A stretch of DNA of 64,000 nucleotides from Cupriavidus sp. Its GTDB lineage: Bacteria; Pseudomonadota; Gammaproteobacteria; Burkholderiales; Burkholderiaceae. Under the pieces are notes generated by a model. That model was not told the origin of the DNA. It made no database searches and saw only the letters and a program-made list of their open reading frames with translations. The position numbers were made by a program, and so were the translations under genes. Below are positions 7,746-18,588 of the stretch, in pieces (position 1 is the stretch's first letter; each line of letters opens with the position of its first letter). The stretch is taken from assembly GCA_031180665.1 (NCBI GenBank), contig JAPSLP010000018.1, positions 34,915-98,914 of the forward strand, written 5' to 3'.

Positions 7746-9215
7746 TTATGCGGGCACGGCGCTGGCACTCTCGAGCGCGACGGCGGCCGGCACCTTCGTG
7801 CCGCCGACCTCGGCGACCCGCAGCAGATTGGTCGTGCCGCCCTGGCCGAACGGCATGCCTGCCGCGATGGTGATCTGGTCGCCGGGCTCGGCATAGCCTT
7901 CGGCCAGCGCCGCGCGGGTCGCCGCGTCGACCATCTCGTCGACGCTCTGCACGTCCGGGCTGACGGTCGAATGCACGCCCCAGGCCAGCGCCAGCCGCCG
8001 CGCGATCTCGACGTGCGGCGTGATGCTGACGATCGGCGCGCACGGTCGCTCGCGTGCGGCGCGCAAGGCGGTGGCGCCCGACGAGGTGTAGGTCACCGTC
8101 GCAGCCGCGCCGATGATGTGCGTGACCTCGCGCAGCGCGGCGCAGATCGCGTCCTGCCGCGTCGACAGCGGCGCCTCGTGCTGGGCGTCGAGCAGATTGC
8201 GATAGAGCGGGTCGCGCTCGACCTCGGTGATGATGCGGTTCATCATCGCGACCGCGGGCACCGGGTGGCGGCCGTTGGCCGATTCGGCCGACAGCATCAC
8301 CGCGTCGGCGCCGTCGTAGATCGCGCTGGCGACATCGGACGCCTCGGCGCGCGTCGGCACCGGCGAGTCGATCATCGATTCGAGCATCTGCGTGGCGATC
8401 ACGATCGGTTTGCCCAGCTGCCGGCATACGCGCAGGATGCGCTTCTGCACGCCGGGCACGCGCTCCGGGGGCAGTTCCACGCCGAGGTCGCCGCGCGCGA
8501 CCATCACCGCGTCCGATACACGCACGATCTCGTCGAGCTGCTGCAGCGCGGCCGGCTTCTCGATCTTCGACAGCACGCCGGCGCGCGTGCCGATCAGCTC
8601 GCGGGCCTCGACAATGTCCGACGGACGCTGCACGAACGACAGCGCGATCCAGTCCGCGCCGAGCGACAGCGCGAACTCGAGATCGCGGCGGTCCTTGTCG
8701 GTCAGCGCGGGAATCGGGATCACCGCGTCCGGCACGTTGACGCCCTTGCGATCCGACAGCGTGCCGTGATTGACCACGCGCGTGGCAATGCTGCCCGCGG
8801 ACACCGATTCGATCCGCAGCTGCACCTTGCCGTCGTCGATCAGCAGCGACTGGCCCGGCGCGGCGACGCGGAACAGTTCGGGATGGGGCAGATGCACGCG
8901 CGTCGCATCGCCCGGGGTCGGATCGCTGTCGAGCACAAAAGGATCGCCGGCCTTGACCGCGACCTTGCCGACCGCGAAGGTGCCGATGCGCAGCTTCGGT
9001 CCCTGCAGATCGGCCAGCACCGCGATCGGACGGCCGGTCTCGGCCTCGACCTGGCGCACGGCCTGATAGCGCTGCCGATGGTCCTCGTGCGTGCCGTGGC
9101 TGAAGTTCAGCCGGAACACGTCGGCGCCGGCCTCGAACAGCTGCCGGATCACCGCGATATCGGTGCTCGCCGGTCCCAGCGTGGCAACGATCTTGGCTTT
9201 GCGCTGGCGTCTCAT
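7746..9215 (-). CDS. pyk: Pyruvate kinase
   Basis: A 489-residue enzyme converting phosphoenolpyruvate and ADP to pyruvate and ATP. Visible motifs include VATLGPAS, FRLNFSHG, the active-site lysine in SKIEKPAAL, VMVARGDLGVE, and ATQMLESM. The C-terminal allosteric domain is present. AGGAGACACC before the ATG at 9215 fixes the start; the frame is open farther upstream only by chance. It is the last gene of the leftward glyoxylate operon, so it probably works as the dedicated isozyme that completes glycerate-to-pyruvate flow. A second pyruvate kinase elsewhere in the genome would be expected. Confidence 0.97.
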   Translation of the reverse strand: MRRQRKAKIVATLGPASTDIAVIRQLFEAGADVFRLNFSHGTHEDHRQRYQAVRQVEAETGRPIAVLADLQGPKLRIGTFAVGKVAVKAGDPFVLDSDPTPGDATRVHLPHPELFRVAAPGQSLLIDDGKVQLRIESVSAGSIATRVVNHGTLSDRKGVNVPDAVIPIPALTDKDRRDLEFALSLGADWIALSFVQRPSDIVEARELIGTRAGVLSKIEKPAALQQLDEIVRVSDAVMVARGDLGVELPPERVPGVQKRILRVCRQLGKPIVIATQMLESMIDSPVPTRAEASDVASAIYDGADAVMLSAESANGRHPVPAVAMMNRIITEVERDPLYRNLLDAQHEAPLSTRQDAICAALREVTHIIGAAATVTYTSSGATALRAARERPCAPIVSITPHVEIARRLALAWGVHSTVSPDVQSVDEMVDAATRAALAEGYAEPGDQITIAAGMPFGQGGTTNLLRVAEVGGTKVPAAVALESASAVPA

Positions 9216-9361
9216 GGTGTCTCCTGTTGCGGTGTTTGCAGTGGTGCGGTGTTGCGGTATGGCGGATGTGGTGCGGCACGTTGCCGTGCCGGGGGCGGCT
9301 CGATGCCGCTGTTGCGTGCGTTGCCGATGTCGACAGGCGTGGCGACGTCGCGCGGCCATCG

Positions 9362-10672
9362 TCAGAGAATCAGCATCGCGCGGAAGTCGTTGACATTGGT
9401 GCGCGTCGGTCCGGTGACGATCAGATCGTCCAGCGCGGCGAAGAAGCCGTAACCGTCGTTGTCGGCCAGTCGCGCGCGCGCCGACACCCCGCGCGCGGCG
9501 GCGCGCTGCAGCGTGTCGGGCGAGAGCAGCGCGCCGGCGTTGTCCTCGGAGCCGTCGATGCCGTCCGTGTCGGCGGCGATCGCGTGAACGCCGGGCAGGC
9601 CGTCGAGCGCGACCGCCAGCGACAGCAGAAATTCGGCATTGCGTCCGCCGCGGCCATTGCCGCGCACCGTCACGGTGGTCTCCCCGCCCGAGAGCAGCAC
9701 GCAGGGCTTGCGCCAAGGCTGGCCGCGCTGCGCGACCTGGCGCGCCAATGCCGCATGCACCAGCGCGACCTCGCGGGCCTCGCCCTCGATGCAATCCGAA
9801 AGAATGTGGGCCTCGATGCCAAGGGCGCGCGCGCGCGCCGCCGCCGCTTCGAGCGCCTGCTGCGCGGTGGCCAGCGTCACGCTGCGATGGCCTTCGAAGC
9901 GCGCATCGCCGGGCTTGGGCGTTTCGCCGGCCCCGCTCTGCAGATGCGCGCGCACGGCGGCCGGCACCTCGATGCCGTATTTGTCGATCACCGCCAGCGC
10001 ATCGGCGCAGGTGGTGGCGTCAGGCAAGGTCGGACCGCTGGCGATCAGCGTCGGATCGTCGCCCGGAATGTCGGAGATCAAGAGCGTCTCGACCCGCGCC
10101 GGCGCGCATTGCAGCGCGAGCCGGCCGCCCTTGAGCGCGGACAGATGCTTGCGCACGCAGTTCATCTCGCCGATGTTGGCGCCGCTGCGCAGCAGCGCCT
10201 TGTTGACGGCCTGCTTGTCGGCCAGCGTCAGCCCCGGTGCGGGCGCGGCCAGCAGCGCCGAGCCGCCGCCCGAGATCAGGCACAGCACCAGGTCGTCGGC
10301 ACTCAGTCCCTTGACCATCTCGACCATGCGCTGCGCGGCCTGCTGCCCCGCTGCATCGGGCACCGGATGCGCGGCCTCCACGACTTCGATGCGCGCGCAC
10401 GGCGCGCCATGGCCGTAGCGCGTCACCACCAGTCCCGACAGCTCGCCCCGCCAGTGCGCCTCGACCGCCTGCGCCATCGACGCGGCAGCCTTGCCCGCGC
10501 CGATCACCACGGTGCGGCCCTGCGGCGGCGCCGGCAGTTGCGGCGGCAGGCACTGGCCGGGACTGACCGCGGCAACCGCGGTGTCGAACAGCTCGCGCAG
10601 CAGCGCGCGCGGATCGGCAAGACTGTCGCGACGCGGCGGCGTCAGCAGGGCGGCGTGGGAATCGGAATACAT
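9362..10672 (-). CDS. ttuD: Glycerate 2-kinase, MOFRL/TtuD type
   Basis: A 436-residue enzyme phosphorylating D-glycerate with ATP. The N-terminal DUF4147 domain has VIGAGKAAASMA and LVLCLISGGGSALL; the C-terminal MOFRL domain has LLSGGETTVTVRGNGRGGRNAEFLL and the closing AADTDGIDGSEDNAGA. The family was once annotated as hydroxypyruvate reductase, but the MOFRL kinase role fits this operon. The start at 10672 gives the normal N-terminus; the frame extends upstream through a REP-like hairpin that is not coding. It takes glycerate made by GlxR and feeds 2-phosphoglycerate towards Pyk next door. Confidence 0.95.
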   Translation of the reverse strand: MYSDSHAALLTPPRRDSLADPRALLRELFDTAVAAVSPGQCLPPQLPAPPQGRTVVIGAGKAAASMAQAVEAHWRGELSGLVVTRYGHGAPCARIEVVEAAHPVPDAAGQQAAQRMVEMVKGLSADDLVLCLISGGGSALLAAPAPGLTLADKQAVNKALLRSGANIGEMNCVRKHLSALKGGRLALQCAPARVETLLISDIPGDDPTLIASGPTLPDATTCADALAVIDKYGIEVPAAVRAHLQSGAGETPKPGDARFEGHRSVTLATAQQALEAAAARARALGIEAHILSDCIEGEAREVALVHAALARQVAQRGQPWRKPCVLLSGGETTVTVRGNGRGGRNAEFLLSLAVALDGLPGVHAIAADTDGIDGSEDNAGALLSPDTLQRAAARGVSARARLADNDGYGFFAALDDLIVTGPTRTNVNDFRAMLIL

Positions 10673-10778
10673 GGCGGTGCGGGATGAATGTAGGCGGAGC
10701 GGGCTCGCGGGTCGCCCTTCGGCAACCAACACGTTGTTTCCGCGCAAGGCGGAATGCGGCGTCTTCGGGAGCCGCTGG

Positions 10779-10798
10779 GTCCCCGCTTTCGCGGGGAC
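10779..10798. repeat. REP-like hairpin between glxR and ttuD
   Basis: GTCCCCGC (10779-10786), loop TTTC, GCGGGGAC (10791-10798): a perfect 8-pair stem. The wording, and the PAKAGTQ peptide read on the other strand, match a dispersed extragenic element common in Burkholderiales and Xanthomonadales. It lies inside the operon between two cotranscribed genes and could trim or stabilise the mRNA. Confidence 0.7.
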
Positions 10799-10848
10799 GA
10801 CGGATCGGTCGGCAAATTCCCGGGGCGCCTCGCGGGCGCCCCGGCGGC

Positions 10849-11763
10849 TTACTTCGCGATCGTATGGTTCGACATCAGCTCGATCGCGCGGCACAGCGCC
10901 GAGTGATCCTGCTTGCCGAAGCCATTGGCGGCGCAGGTGTTGAACAGCTCCTGCGCGGTCGCGGTGTTGGGCAGCGCCACGCCCAGCGCCTTGGCGCCCT
11001 GCAGCGCGAGGTTCAGGTCCTTCTGGTGCAGCTCGATGCGGAAGCCCGGATCGAAGGTGCGCTTGACCATGCGTTCGCCGTGCACTTCCAGGATGCGCGA
11101 CGAAGCGAAGCCGCCCATCAGCGCCTGGCGCACCTTGGCCGGATCGGCGCCGGCCTTCGAGGCAAACAGCAGTGCCTCGGCGACGGCCTGGATGTTCAGC
11201 GCGACGATGATCTGGTTGGCAACCTTGGTGGTCTGGCCATCGCCGTTGCCGCCGACCAGCGTGATGTTCTTGCCCATCAGCTCGAACAGCGGCTTGACCT
11301 GCTCGAAGGCCTCGGCCGGGCCGCCGACCATGATGGTCAGCGTGGCCGCCTTCGCGCCCACTTCGCCGCCCGACACCGGCGCGTCGAGGTAGGCCGCGCC
11401 CAGCTTGTTGATGCGCGCGGCGAAGTCCTTGGTGGCGATCGGCGAGATCGAGCTCATGTCGACCACGATCTTGCTGTGCGAGGCTTCCTTGCCGGCCGCC
11501 TTCAGCGCGGCGGCCACGCCCTTCTCGCTGAACAGCACGCTTTCCACATGCGGGGTGTCCGGCACCATGATGATCACGATGTCGGCGCGCTTGGCGACCT
11601 CCTCGGCGCTGGTGCAGACCGTGACGCCAGCGTCGACCAGGGCCTGCGGCGCGGGATTGACGTCATGGACGAACAGCGTGTGGCCGGCCGCGCGCAGGTG
11701 GCCGGCCATCGGCGCGCCCATGATGCCCAGGCCGATGAAGCCGACGTTGCGTTGGTTTGCCAT
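10849..11763 (-). CDS. glxR: 2-hydroxy-3-oxopropionate (tartronate semialdehyde) reductase
   Basis: A 304-residue member of the beta-hydroxyacid dehydrogenase family. The NAD(P)-binding motif GFIGLGIMGAPMAGHL is at residues 8-23, the substrate motif DAPVSGGEVGA near 122, and the catalytic lysine in TTKVANQI near 172. It reduces tartronate semialdehyde to D-glycerate in the cytoplasm. Length and motifs match the family. GGAGACTCACC precedes the ATG. It lies between hyi and ttuD in the gcl operon, which fixes its role among the many related dehydrogenases. Confidence 0.96.
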   Translation of the reverse strand: MANQRNVGFIGLGIMGAPMAGHLRAAGHTLFVHDVNPAPQALVDAGVTVCTSAEEVAKRADIVIIMVPDTPHVESVLFSEKGVAAALKAAGKEASHSKIVVDMSSISPIATKDFAARINKLGAAYLDAPVSGGEVGAKAATLTIMVGGPAEAFEQVKPLFELMGKNITLVGGNGDGQTTKVANQIIVALNIQAVAEALLFASKAGADPAKVRQALMGGFASSRILEVHGERMVKRTFDPGFRIELHQKDLNLALQGAKALGVALPNTATAQELFNTCAANGFGKQDHSALCRAIELMSNHTIAK

Positions 11764-11854
11764 GGTGAGTCTCCTTGGAATGGTGATGAATGAAGTCTGT
11801 TGTGCCGTGTCTGTGCTGGGCTGTTCTGTGCTGTTCTGTCGTGGTCCGGCGCGA

Positions 11855-12637
11855 TCACTGCACGCCGAACTGCGCGCGCCAGCCCAGGCCCGCCTCGGTG
11901 GTCGTGCGCGGCTTGTATTCGCAGCCGACCCAGCCGCTGTAGCCGATCTGGTCGAGCCACTGGAACAGGAAGCCGTAGTTCAGCTCGCCGGTGCCCGGTT
12001 CGTTGCGGCCCGGATTGTCGGCCAGCTGCACATGCCGGATGCGCGGCAGGTTGGCCTTCAGCGTCGCGGCGATTTCGCCTTCCATCCGCTGCATGTGATA
12101 GATGTCGTACTGCACGAACAGATTGGGCTCGCCGACCTGATCGATCAGATCGAGCGCCTGTTGCGTGCGCGACAGGAAGAAGCCCGGAATGTCGAAGGTG
12201 TTGATCGGCTCGATCAGCAGGGCGATCTTCTCGGCGGCCAGCTTGCGCGCAGCAAAGCGCAGGTTCTCGACCAGCGTCTCCTGCGCCTGCTCGCGCCTGA
12301 CGTTCTGCGGCAGGATGCCGACCAGGCAGTTCAGTTGCTGCACGCCCAGCACCTTGGCGTACTGGATCGCATCGCCGACGCCGTCCTGGAATTCGCCGAC
12401 GCGATCGGGATGGCAGGCGATGCCGCGCTCGCCCGCCTCCCACTTGCCGGCCGGCAGGTTGTGCAGCACCAGGTCGAGCTGGAAGCGGTTGAGCCGATCG
12501 GCGATCTGATCGGCGTGGAAGGCATAGGGGAACAGGAACTCGACGCCGCGAAAGCCCGCGCGCGCGGCGGCTTCGAAGCGTTCGAGGAAGCCGACCTCGT
12601 TGAACAGCATGGTCAGGTTGGCAGCCAGTTTCGGCAT
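11855..12637 (-). CDS. hyi: Hydroxypyruvate isomerase
   Basis: A 260-residue TIM-barrel isomerase of the xylose isomerase-like family. Motifs include LAANLTMLFNEVGFLERFEAA at the N-terminus, the metal-site glutamate in LLIEPINTFDIPGFF, and VQYDIYHMQRMEGE. The enzyme interconverts hydroxypyruvate and tartronate semialdehyde. It lies directly after gcl, 93 bases away, and before glxR, the standard order. A ribosome site GGAGACATCC precedes the ATG. Confidence 0.96.
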   Translation of the reverse strand: MPKLAANLTMLFNEVGFLERFEAAARAGFRGVEFLFPYAFHADQIADRLNRFQLDLVLHNLPAGKWEAGERGIACHPDRVGEFQDGVGDAIQYAKVLGVQQLNCLVGILPQNVRREQAQETLVENLRFAARKLAAEKIALLIEPINTFDIPGFFLSRTQQALDLIDQVGEPNLFVQYDIYHMQRMEGEIAATLKANLPRIRHVQLADNPGRNEPGTGELNYGFLFQWLDQIGYSGWVGCEYKPRTTTEAGLGWRAQFGVQ

Positions 12638-12730
12638 GGATGTCTCCAGGGTCTGGGTGGGTTTGTCGGTCGGGCCATCGGGGCGGCGGACGCGTGCCGG
12701 TCCAGCGGCCGGCGCCCGCCTGCGCGCGCG

Positions 12731-14521
<1,791 letters not shown>

Positions 14522-14606
14522 GTCTGTCTCCAAGGGTGATCCAATCCGTTGGAGTCGATGCTATTACCGCCTTGGCACTGCGATAAAGGGAAGAGAGATC
14601 AGTTGA

Positions 14607-14627
14607 TTCCATACCTCAGGTTTGGAA
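14607..14627. promoter_or_regulatory. Candidate LysR-type binding site upstream of gcl
   Basis: TTCCA, 11 bases, TGGAA: the T-N11-A interrupted dyad typical of LysR regulators. It lies 86 bases upstream of the gcl start and 141 bases upstream of the LysR gene, in the 246-base divergent promoter region. Confidence 0.6.
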
Positions 14628-14767
14628 TGATGTCGTCTGGCGCGTGCGCCGGCGCACCGTCCGCATTCATCGGCGTCATGCGTTCCGGCGCATTGCCGGC
14701 ATAGCGCGCGGCGGATGCCGCGGTCGGGCGGCGCGGCGCACAATCCGTGCGCGGGAGGAGACAAAGG

Positions 14768-15688
14768 TTGGACAAACTCAAGCAGATCGAAGCCTTCATC
14801 TCGGTGGTGGAGCAGGGCAGCATGGCCGCCGCCGCGCTGACCCAGGGCGTCACGCCGGTGATGATCGGCCGGCGCATCAACGCGCTGGAGGCGCGCATCG
14901 GCGTCAAATTGCTGCACCGCTCCACGCGGCGCATCGTGGTGACAGAGCAGGGCGCCGCCTTCATGGAGCAGTGCAAGAAGGCGCTGGCCGACCTGGACCG
15001 CGCCGAGATGCTGATCGCCGAAGGCCGCCACAAGGCGACCGGCCATCTGATCGTCTCGGCGCCGGCCGCGTTCGGCCGCAAGCATGTGGCGCCGCACGCG
15101 CCGGCTTTTCTCGCCAACAATCCCGAGGTGCAGATCTCCTTCAACCTGACCGACCGCGTGGTCGACCTGGTGCGTGAGGGCTACGATGTCGGCATCCGCA
15201 TCGGCGGCGCGATCGATCCGAACTTCGTCGCGATCAAGCTGGCGACCAACAAGCGCGTGGTGTGCGGCACGCCGGCCTACTTCGCGCAGCATGGCGTACC
15301 GCGCACGCTCGACGACCTGTCGCAGCACAACTGCCTGGCGTTCAACCTGCAGGGCGGGCAGCAGCGCGGCTGGTACTTCCGCCAGAACGGCAAGGCCGTC
15401 AGCGTGCGCGTGACCGGCAATCTCGACTGCAACGACGGCGAACTGCTGCACCGCTGGACCTGCGAAGGGCTGGGGCTGGGCTGGCGCTCGACGTGGGAGA
15501 TCCTGCCGCAGCTCGAGAGCGGGGAACTGATCACGGTGCTGGACGAATACGCCTTGCCCGATTACGACATCCTGGCGGTGTACCCGCAGCAGCGTCCGGT
15601 GCCGGCGAAGATCCGCTTCTTCATCGAACACCTGAAGACCGAGTACAACCGCCCCGGCTACTGGACCGCGCGTACCGGCTGCGCGTAA
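14768..15688 (+). CDS. LysR family transcriptional regulator, likely of the gcl operon
   Basis: A 306-residue LysR protein. The helix-turn-helix spans residues 1-60 (KLKQIEAFISVVEQGSMAAAA, then GVTPVMIGRRINALEARIG), followed by the substrate-binding domain from about residue 90. A TTG at 14768, 7 bases after GGAGGAGAC, is the best start; a GTG at 14747 would add a short extension containing that ribosome site. Divergent position from gcl suggests it activates the glyoxylate operon in response to glyoxylate or a precursor, which is inferred from layout. Confidence 0.88.
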   Translation: MDKLKQIEAFISVVEQGSMAAAALTQGVTPVMIGRRINALEARIGVKLLHRSTRRIVVTEQGAAFMEQCKKALADLDRAEMLIAEGRHKATGHLIVSAPAAFGRKHVAPHAPAFLANNPEVQISFNLTDRVVDLVREGYDVGIRIGGAIDPNFVAIKLATNKRVVCGTPAYFAQHGVPRTLDDLSQHNCLAFNLQGGQQRGWYFRQNGKAVSVRVTGNLDCNDGELLHRWTCEGLGLGWRSTWEILPQLESGELITVLDEYALPDYDILAVYPQQRPVPAKIRFFIEHLKTEYNRPGYWTARTGCA

Positions 15689-15722
15689 GTACCCGAAGCG
15701 CCTGCTTTGTGAAGGAGGGCCG

Positions 15723-16094
15723 ATGGCTGCCTGGCTGGCCGACGCCGTGGTGCTGCTGCACCTGCTGTTCGTCGCCTTCGTGGTCGCGGGCGGCGTGCTG
15801 CTGTGGCGCTGGCCCCGCGTCGCATGGCTGCATCTGCCGGCCGCGCTGTGGGGCGCCACCGTCGAATGGACCGGCTGGATCTGCCCGCTGACGCCGCTGG
15901 AGAACCGGCTGCGGCATGCCGCCGGCGAACAGGGCTATGCCGGCGGCTTCGTCGAGCAGTACCTGCTGCCGCTGCTGTACCCGCAGGCACTGACGCGCGA
16001 GACGCAGCTGTGGCTGGGCGCGGTGGTGGTCGGGATCAATGTCGCGGTGTACGCGCTGTGGTGGTGGTCGGGCCGGCGCCGGCGCCGGCGTTGA
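15723..16094 (+). CDS. DUF2784 family membrane protein
   Basis: A 123-residue protein with about four hydrophobic segments: ADAVVLLHLLFVAFVVAGGVLLW, HLPAALWGATVEWTGWICPL, a loop with TPLENRLR and EQYLLPLLYP, and WLGAVVVGINVAVYALWWW. The TPLEN(R/W)LR and Y(I/L)xPLLYP motifs are characteristic of DUF2784. It ends in a run of arginines coded by GGCGCCGGCGC repeats. The function of the family is unknown. It follows the LysR gene by 34 bases with GAAGGAGG before the ATG and may be cotranscribed. Confidence 0.85.
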   Translation: MAAWLADAVVLLHLLFVAFVVAGGVLLWRWPRVAWLHLPAALWGATVEWTGWICPLTPLENRLRHAAGEQGYAGGFVEQYLLPLLYPQALTRETQLWLGAVVVGINVAVYALWWWSGRRRRRR

Positions 16095-16118
16095 CGGCGC
16101 GCACCGCCGAAGGAGAAC

Positions 16119-16808
16119 TCAGGCCAGCAGCGCCGTGACCAGGTCCTTGCCGGCCGGCGCCGGTACCTCGTCGAAGTGCAGCGCGCCTTCGACATGGCTC
16201 AGGTGGCCGACCATCAGTTCGACCGCGCGATCGGCATCGCCGGCGCGTGCCGCTTCGATGAATTCGCGGTGCTCGTCCGACGAGCACGCCGCGTCCCGGC
16301 GCGACTGGTACAGCATGGTGATCACCGCGCTGCGCATCGACAGCTCGTGCAGCATCTCGGTGAGCACCTTGTTGCCGACCACCTCGGCCAGCAGGATATG
16401 GAAGTCGCTGAGCAGGCGGGTCCGGGTCTGGGCGTCGTTGCCGGCCAGCGCCTTCTTCTCCGCCGCCAGATGCCTGTCGATGCGCTTGTAGTCGGCGGCG
16501 GTCGCGCGGGCGACGAACTCGCGGGCCAGCGCGGCCTCGAGGATGCGCCGCACGGCAAAGACCTCGCGGGCCTCCTCGGCGCTGGGCTTGGCGACGAAGG
16601 CGCCCTTGTCGGGCACGATCTGGATCACCTTGTCCTTGGACAGCATCAGCAGCGCGGCGCGCACCTTGGTACGGCTGACCCGGTAGACCGCCGCCAGAGC
16701 CTCTTCGCGCAGCTTGGTGCCGGGCGGCAGGCGGTGCGAGACGATCGCCGCGACGATGTCGTCGGCGATCGCTTCGGCGGTCATGGCGGGGTCGATATGC
16801 TCGGGCAT
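16119..16808 (-). CDS. GntR family transcriptional regulator (FCD domain)
   Basis: A 229-residue regulator. The N-terminal winged helix covers about residues 8-75 (ADDIVAAIVSHRLPPGTKLREEALA, VSRTKVRAALLMLSKDKVIQIVPDKGAFVAKPS). The C-terminal FCD domain is all-helical, with the metal-site residues in FHILLAEVVGN and SDEHREFIEA. It lies 42 bases downstream of dctA on the same strand, so the two probably form an operon. By position it is the regulator of dctA and of the divergent amidohydrolase genes; the ligand is likely a product of that pathway, which is inference. Confidence 0.9.
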   Translation of the reverse strand: MPEHIDPAMTAEAIADDIVAAIVSHRLPPGTKLREEALAAVYRVSRTKVRAALLMLSKDKVIQIVPDKGAFVAKPSAEEAREVFAVRRILEAALAREFVARATAADYKRIDRHLAAEKKALAGNDAQTRTRLLSDFHILLAEVVGNKVLTEMLHELSMRSAVITMLYQSRRDAACSSDEHREFIEAARAGDADRAVELMVGHLSHVEGALHFDEVPAPAGKDLVTALLA

Positions 16809-16850
16809 GGGGCGCAGCGCGGGCGGCGCGCTTGGGGGAAATGCCGAATT

Positions 16851-18305
16851 CTATCGTCCCGTGGCTTTACCCGGCACCGGCGCATACCCGGGGGCCGCGG
16901 CGTGGCCACCCTCCAGACCGTCCAGCGCATCGAGCACCGGCGCGCTCAGACCCTCGTCCAGTTCGGCGGCCGGGATCTTGCCGTTCAGCACGGCATGCGC
17001 GCGTTCGCGATCGATGTCCTTTTCCCAGGCCGCGACCACCACGGTGGCCACACAGTTGCCGATCAGGTTGCCCAGCGCCCGGGCGATGCCGATGAACCAG
17101 TCCACCGACAGCACCAGCACCAGGCCGATCGCCGGGATCGCCGGATGCGCGGACAGCGTCGCGGCCAGGATCACGATGGCGGAACCGGGGATGCCGTGCG
17201 CGCCCTTGGAGGTCACCAGCGCGACTGCCAGGATGCCGAGCAGGTCGGCCGTCGACAGCGCCGTGTTGGTGGCCTGCGCGATGAACACCGCGGCCAGCGT
17301 CAGGTAGATCGAGAAGGCGTCGAGGTTGAACGAGTAGCCGGTCGGAATCACCAGGCCCACCACCGACTTGCGGATGCCCATGAATTCCAGCTTGCGCATG
17401 ACCTGCGGCAGCACGCTGTCCGACGAGGCCGTACCCAGCACCACCAGCAACTCGGCGCGCAGGTACTTGATCAGCTTGAACACCGAGAAGCCCGACAGCC
17501 GCATCACGGTGCCAAGCACCACGGCCACGAACACGAACACCGCGCCGTAGAACAGCACCACCAGGAAGCCCAGCTGCTTGAGCGAGCCGATGCCGTACTT
17601 GCCGACGGTGAAGGCCACCGCGCCGAGCACGCCGAGCGGCGCCAGCTTGATGATGAACCCCATCATCTTGAACAGCGTCTGCGAGAAGGTGTCGATCAGC
17701 CGGACCAGCGGCCGGCCCGGCTCGCCGATCAGCGACAGGGCGCAGCCGAACAGCACGGAGACCAGCAGCACCTGCAGCACGTCGCCCGACGAGAACGCGC
17801 CGATCACGGTCGACGGAATCAGCTTGAGCAGGAAGTCGACGGTGCCGCCGCTGGCCACCTTGGCCGCGTTGTCGACATAGGCGCTCATCGCCGAGGCGTC
17901 GAGCGAGGCCGGGTTGACGTTCATGCCGGCGCCGGGCTGGAACACGTACGCCAGCAGGATGCCGAGCGCGAGCGCGATGGTGGTGACGATCTCGAAATAG
18001 ACTACCGCCTTGATGCCGACGCGGCCGACCTTCTTGAGCTCGCCGGCGCCGCAGATGCCGGCCACCACCACGCAGAACACGATGGGGGCGATCAGCATCT
18101 TGATCAGCTTGATGAAGGCGTCGCCGAGCGGCTTGAGCTTGGCGGCGAACTCCGGGAAAGCCAGCCCGAGCACGGTGCCCAGCACCAGCGCGATCAGCAC
18201 CTGGCCGAACAGCGAGCGCGTGAAGCGGTGGATCGGATGGCGGGGGAGGGGATTGGGGGTAGGCGTGGGCGACCGGCCGGCGCCGGGCTGGGCTGCTTGC
18301 TGCAT
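16851..18305 (-). CDS. dctA: Dicarboxylate/amino acid:cation symporter, DctA type
   Basis: A 484-residue inner-membrane transporter of the SLC1/DAACS family. The family signatures are visible: LIKMLIAPIVFCVVVAGI, the serine-rich reentrant loop in LVVLGTASSDSVLPQVM, VIPTGYSFNLDAFSIYL, and SKGAHGIPGSAIVIL. It takes up C4-dicarboxylates such as succinate and fumarate with protons or sodium. GGAGACAAACG before the ATG at 18305 sets the start. It is divergent from an allantoate-type amidohydrolase and followed by a GntR regulator, so its real substrate could be a related carbamoyl or amino-dicarboxylate rather than plain succinate. Confidence 0.93.
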   Translation of the reverse strand: MQQAAQPGAGRSPTPTPNPLPRHPIHRFTRSLFGQVLIALVLGTVLGLAFPEFAAKLKPLGDAFIKLIKMLIAPIVFCVVVAGICGAGELKKVGRVGIKAVVYFEIVTTIALALGILLAYVFQPGAGMNVNPASLDASAMSAYVDNAAKVASGGTVDFLLKLIPSTVIGAFSSGDVLQVLLVSVLFGCALSLIGEPGRPLVRLIDTFSQTLFKMMGFIIKLAPLGVLGAVAFTVGKYGIGSLKQLGFLVVLFYGAVFVFVAVVLGTVMRLSGFSVFKLIKYLRAELLVVLGTASSDSVLPQVMRKLEFMGIRKSVVGLVIPTGYSFNLDAFSIYLTLAAVFIAQATNTALSTADLLGILAVALVTSKGAHGIPGSAIVILAATLSAHPAIPAIGLVLVLSVDWFIGIARALGNLIGNCVATVVVAAWEKDIDRERAHAVLNGKIPAAELDEGLSAPVLDALDGLEGGHAAAPGYAPVPGKATGR

Positions 18306-18542
18306 CGTTTGTCTCCAGACGGGCAAGTCCTTACCCGGTCGATGCGGGTCAACGGCTCGCCCTGTTCGATTCAGGACTGCCACCGGCGCCGATCGAGGGC
18401 GACGGTGTCTCGGGTTCGGCACACCCGGTGCGTCGGATGTGGGCCTGCGCGAAAGGCCCCCCTGTTGGGGCGGATTTCACGCCGACGACTGTCTGGACCG
18501 GATTGTCCGCAGCGCTTTGTCGGAACCTGGACCGGAATATAG

Positions 18543-18563
18543 TGCATATCTTTTTTGTATGCA
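18543..18563. promoter_or_regulatory. Inverted repeat, candidate GntR operator
   Basis: TGCATA (18543-18548), 9 bases of mostly T, TATGCA (18558-18563). It lies in the divergent region between dctA and the amidohydrolase and just upstream of an extended -10 element, as expected for a GntR/FCD operator. The assignment rests on position and symmetry only. Confidence 0.5.
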
Positions 18564-18579
18564 ATTTTTGAATTCACTG

Positions 18580-18588
18580 TGCTAACAT
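18580..18588 (+). promoter_or_regulatory. Extended -10 promoter element for the amidohydrolase operon
   Basis: TGCTAACAT matches an extended -10 (TGnTAnnnT). A good -35 at 17 bases is lacking (TGCAAT), which is normal for extended -10 promoters and for promoters needing an activator. It would give a leader of about 190 bases. Confidence 0.4.

Noticed and set aside
9216..9361. Start of pyruvate kinase farther upstream in the open frame
   Set aside because: AGGAGACACC immediately precedes the ATG at 9215 and the family N-terminus begins there.
16176..18542. Long plus-strand frame opposite the GntR gene and dctA
   Set aside because: Antisense of two well-supported genes; low-complexity His/Gln/Arg/Asp composition.
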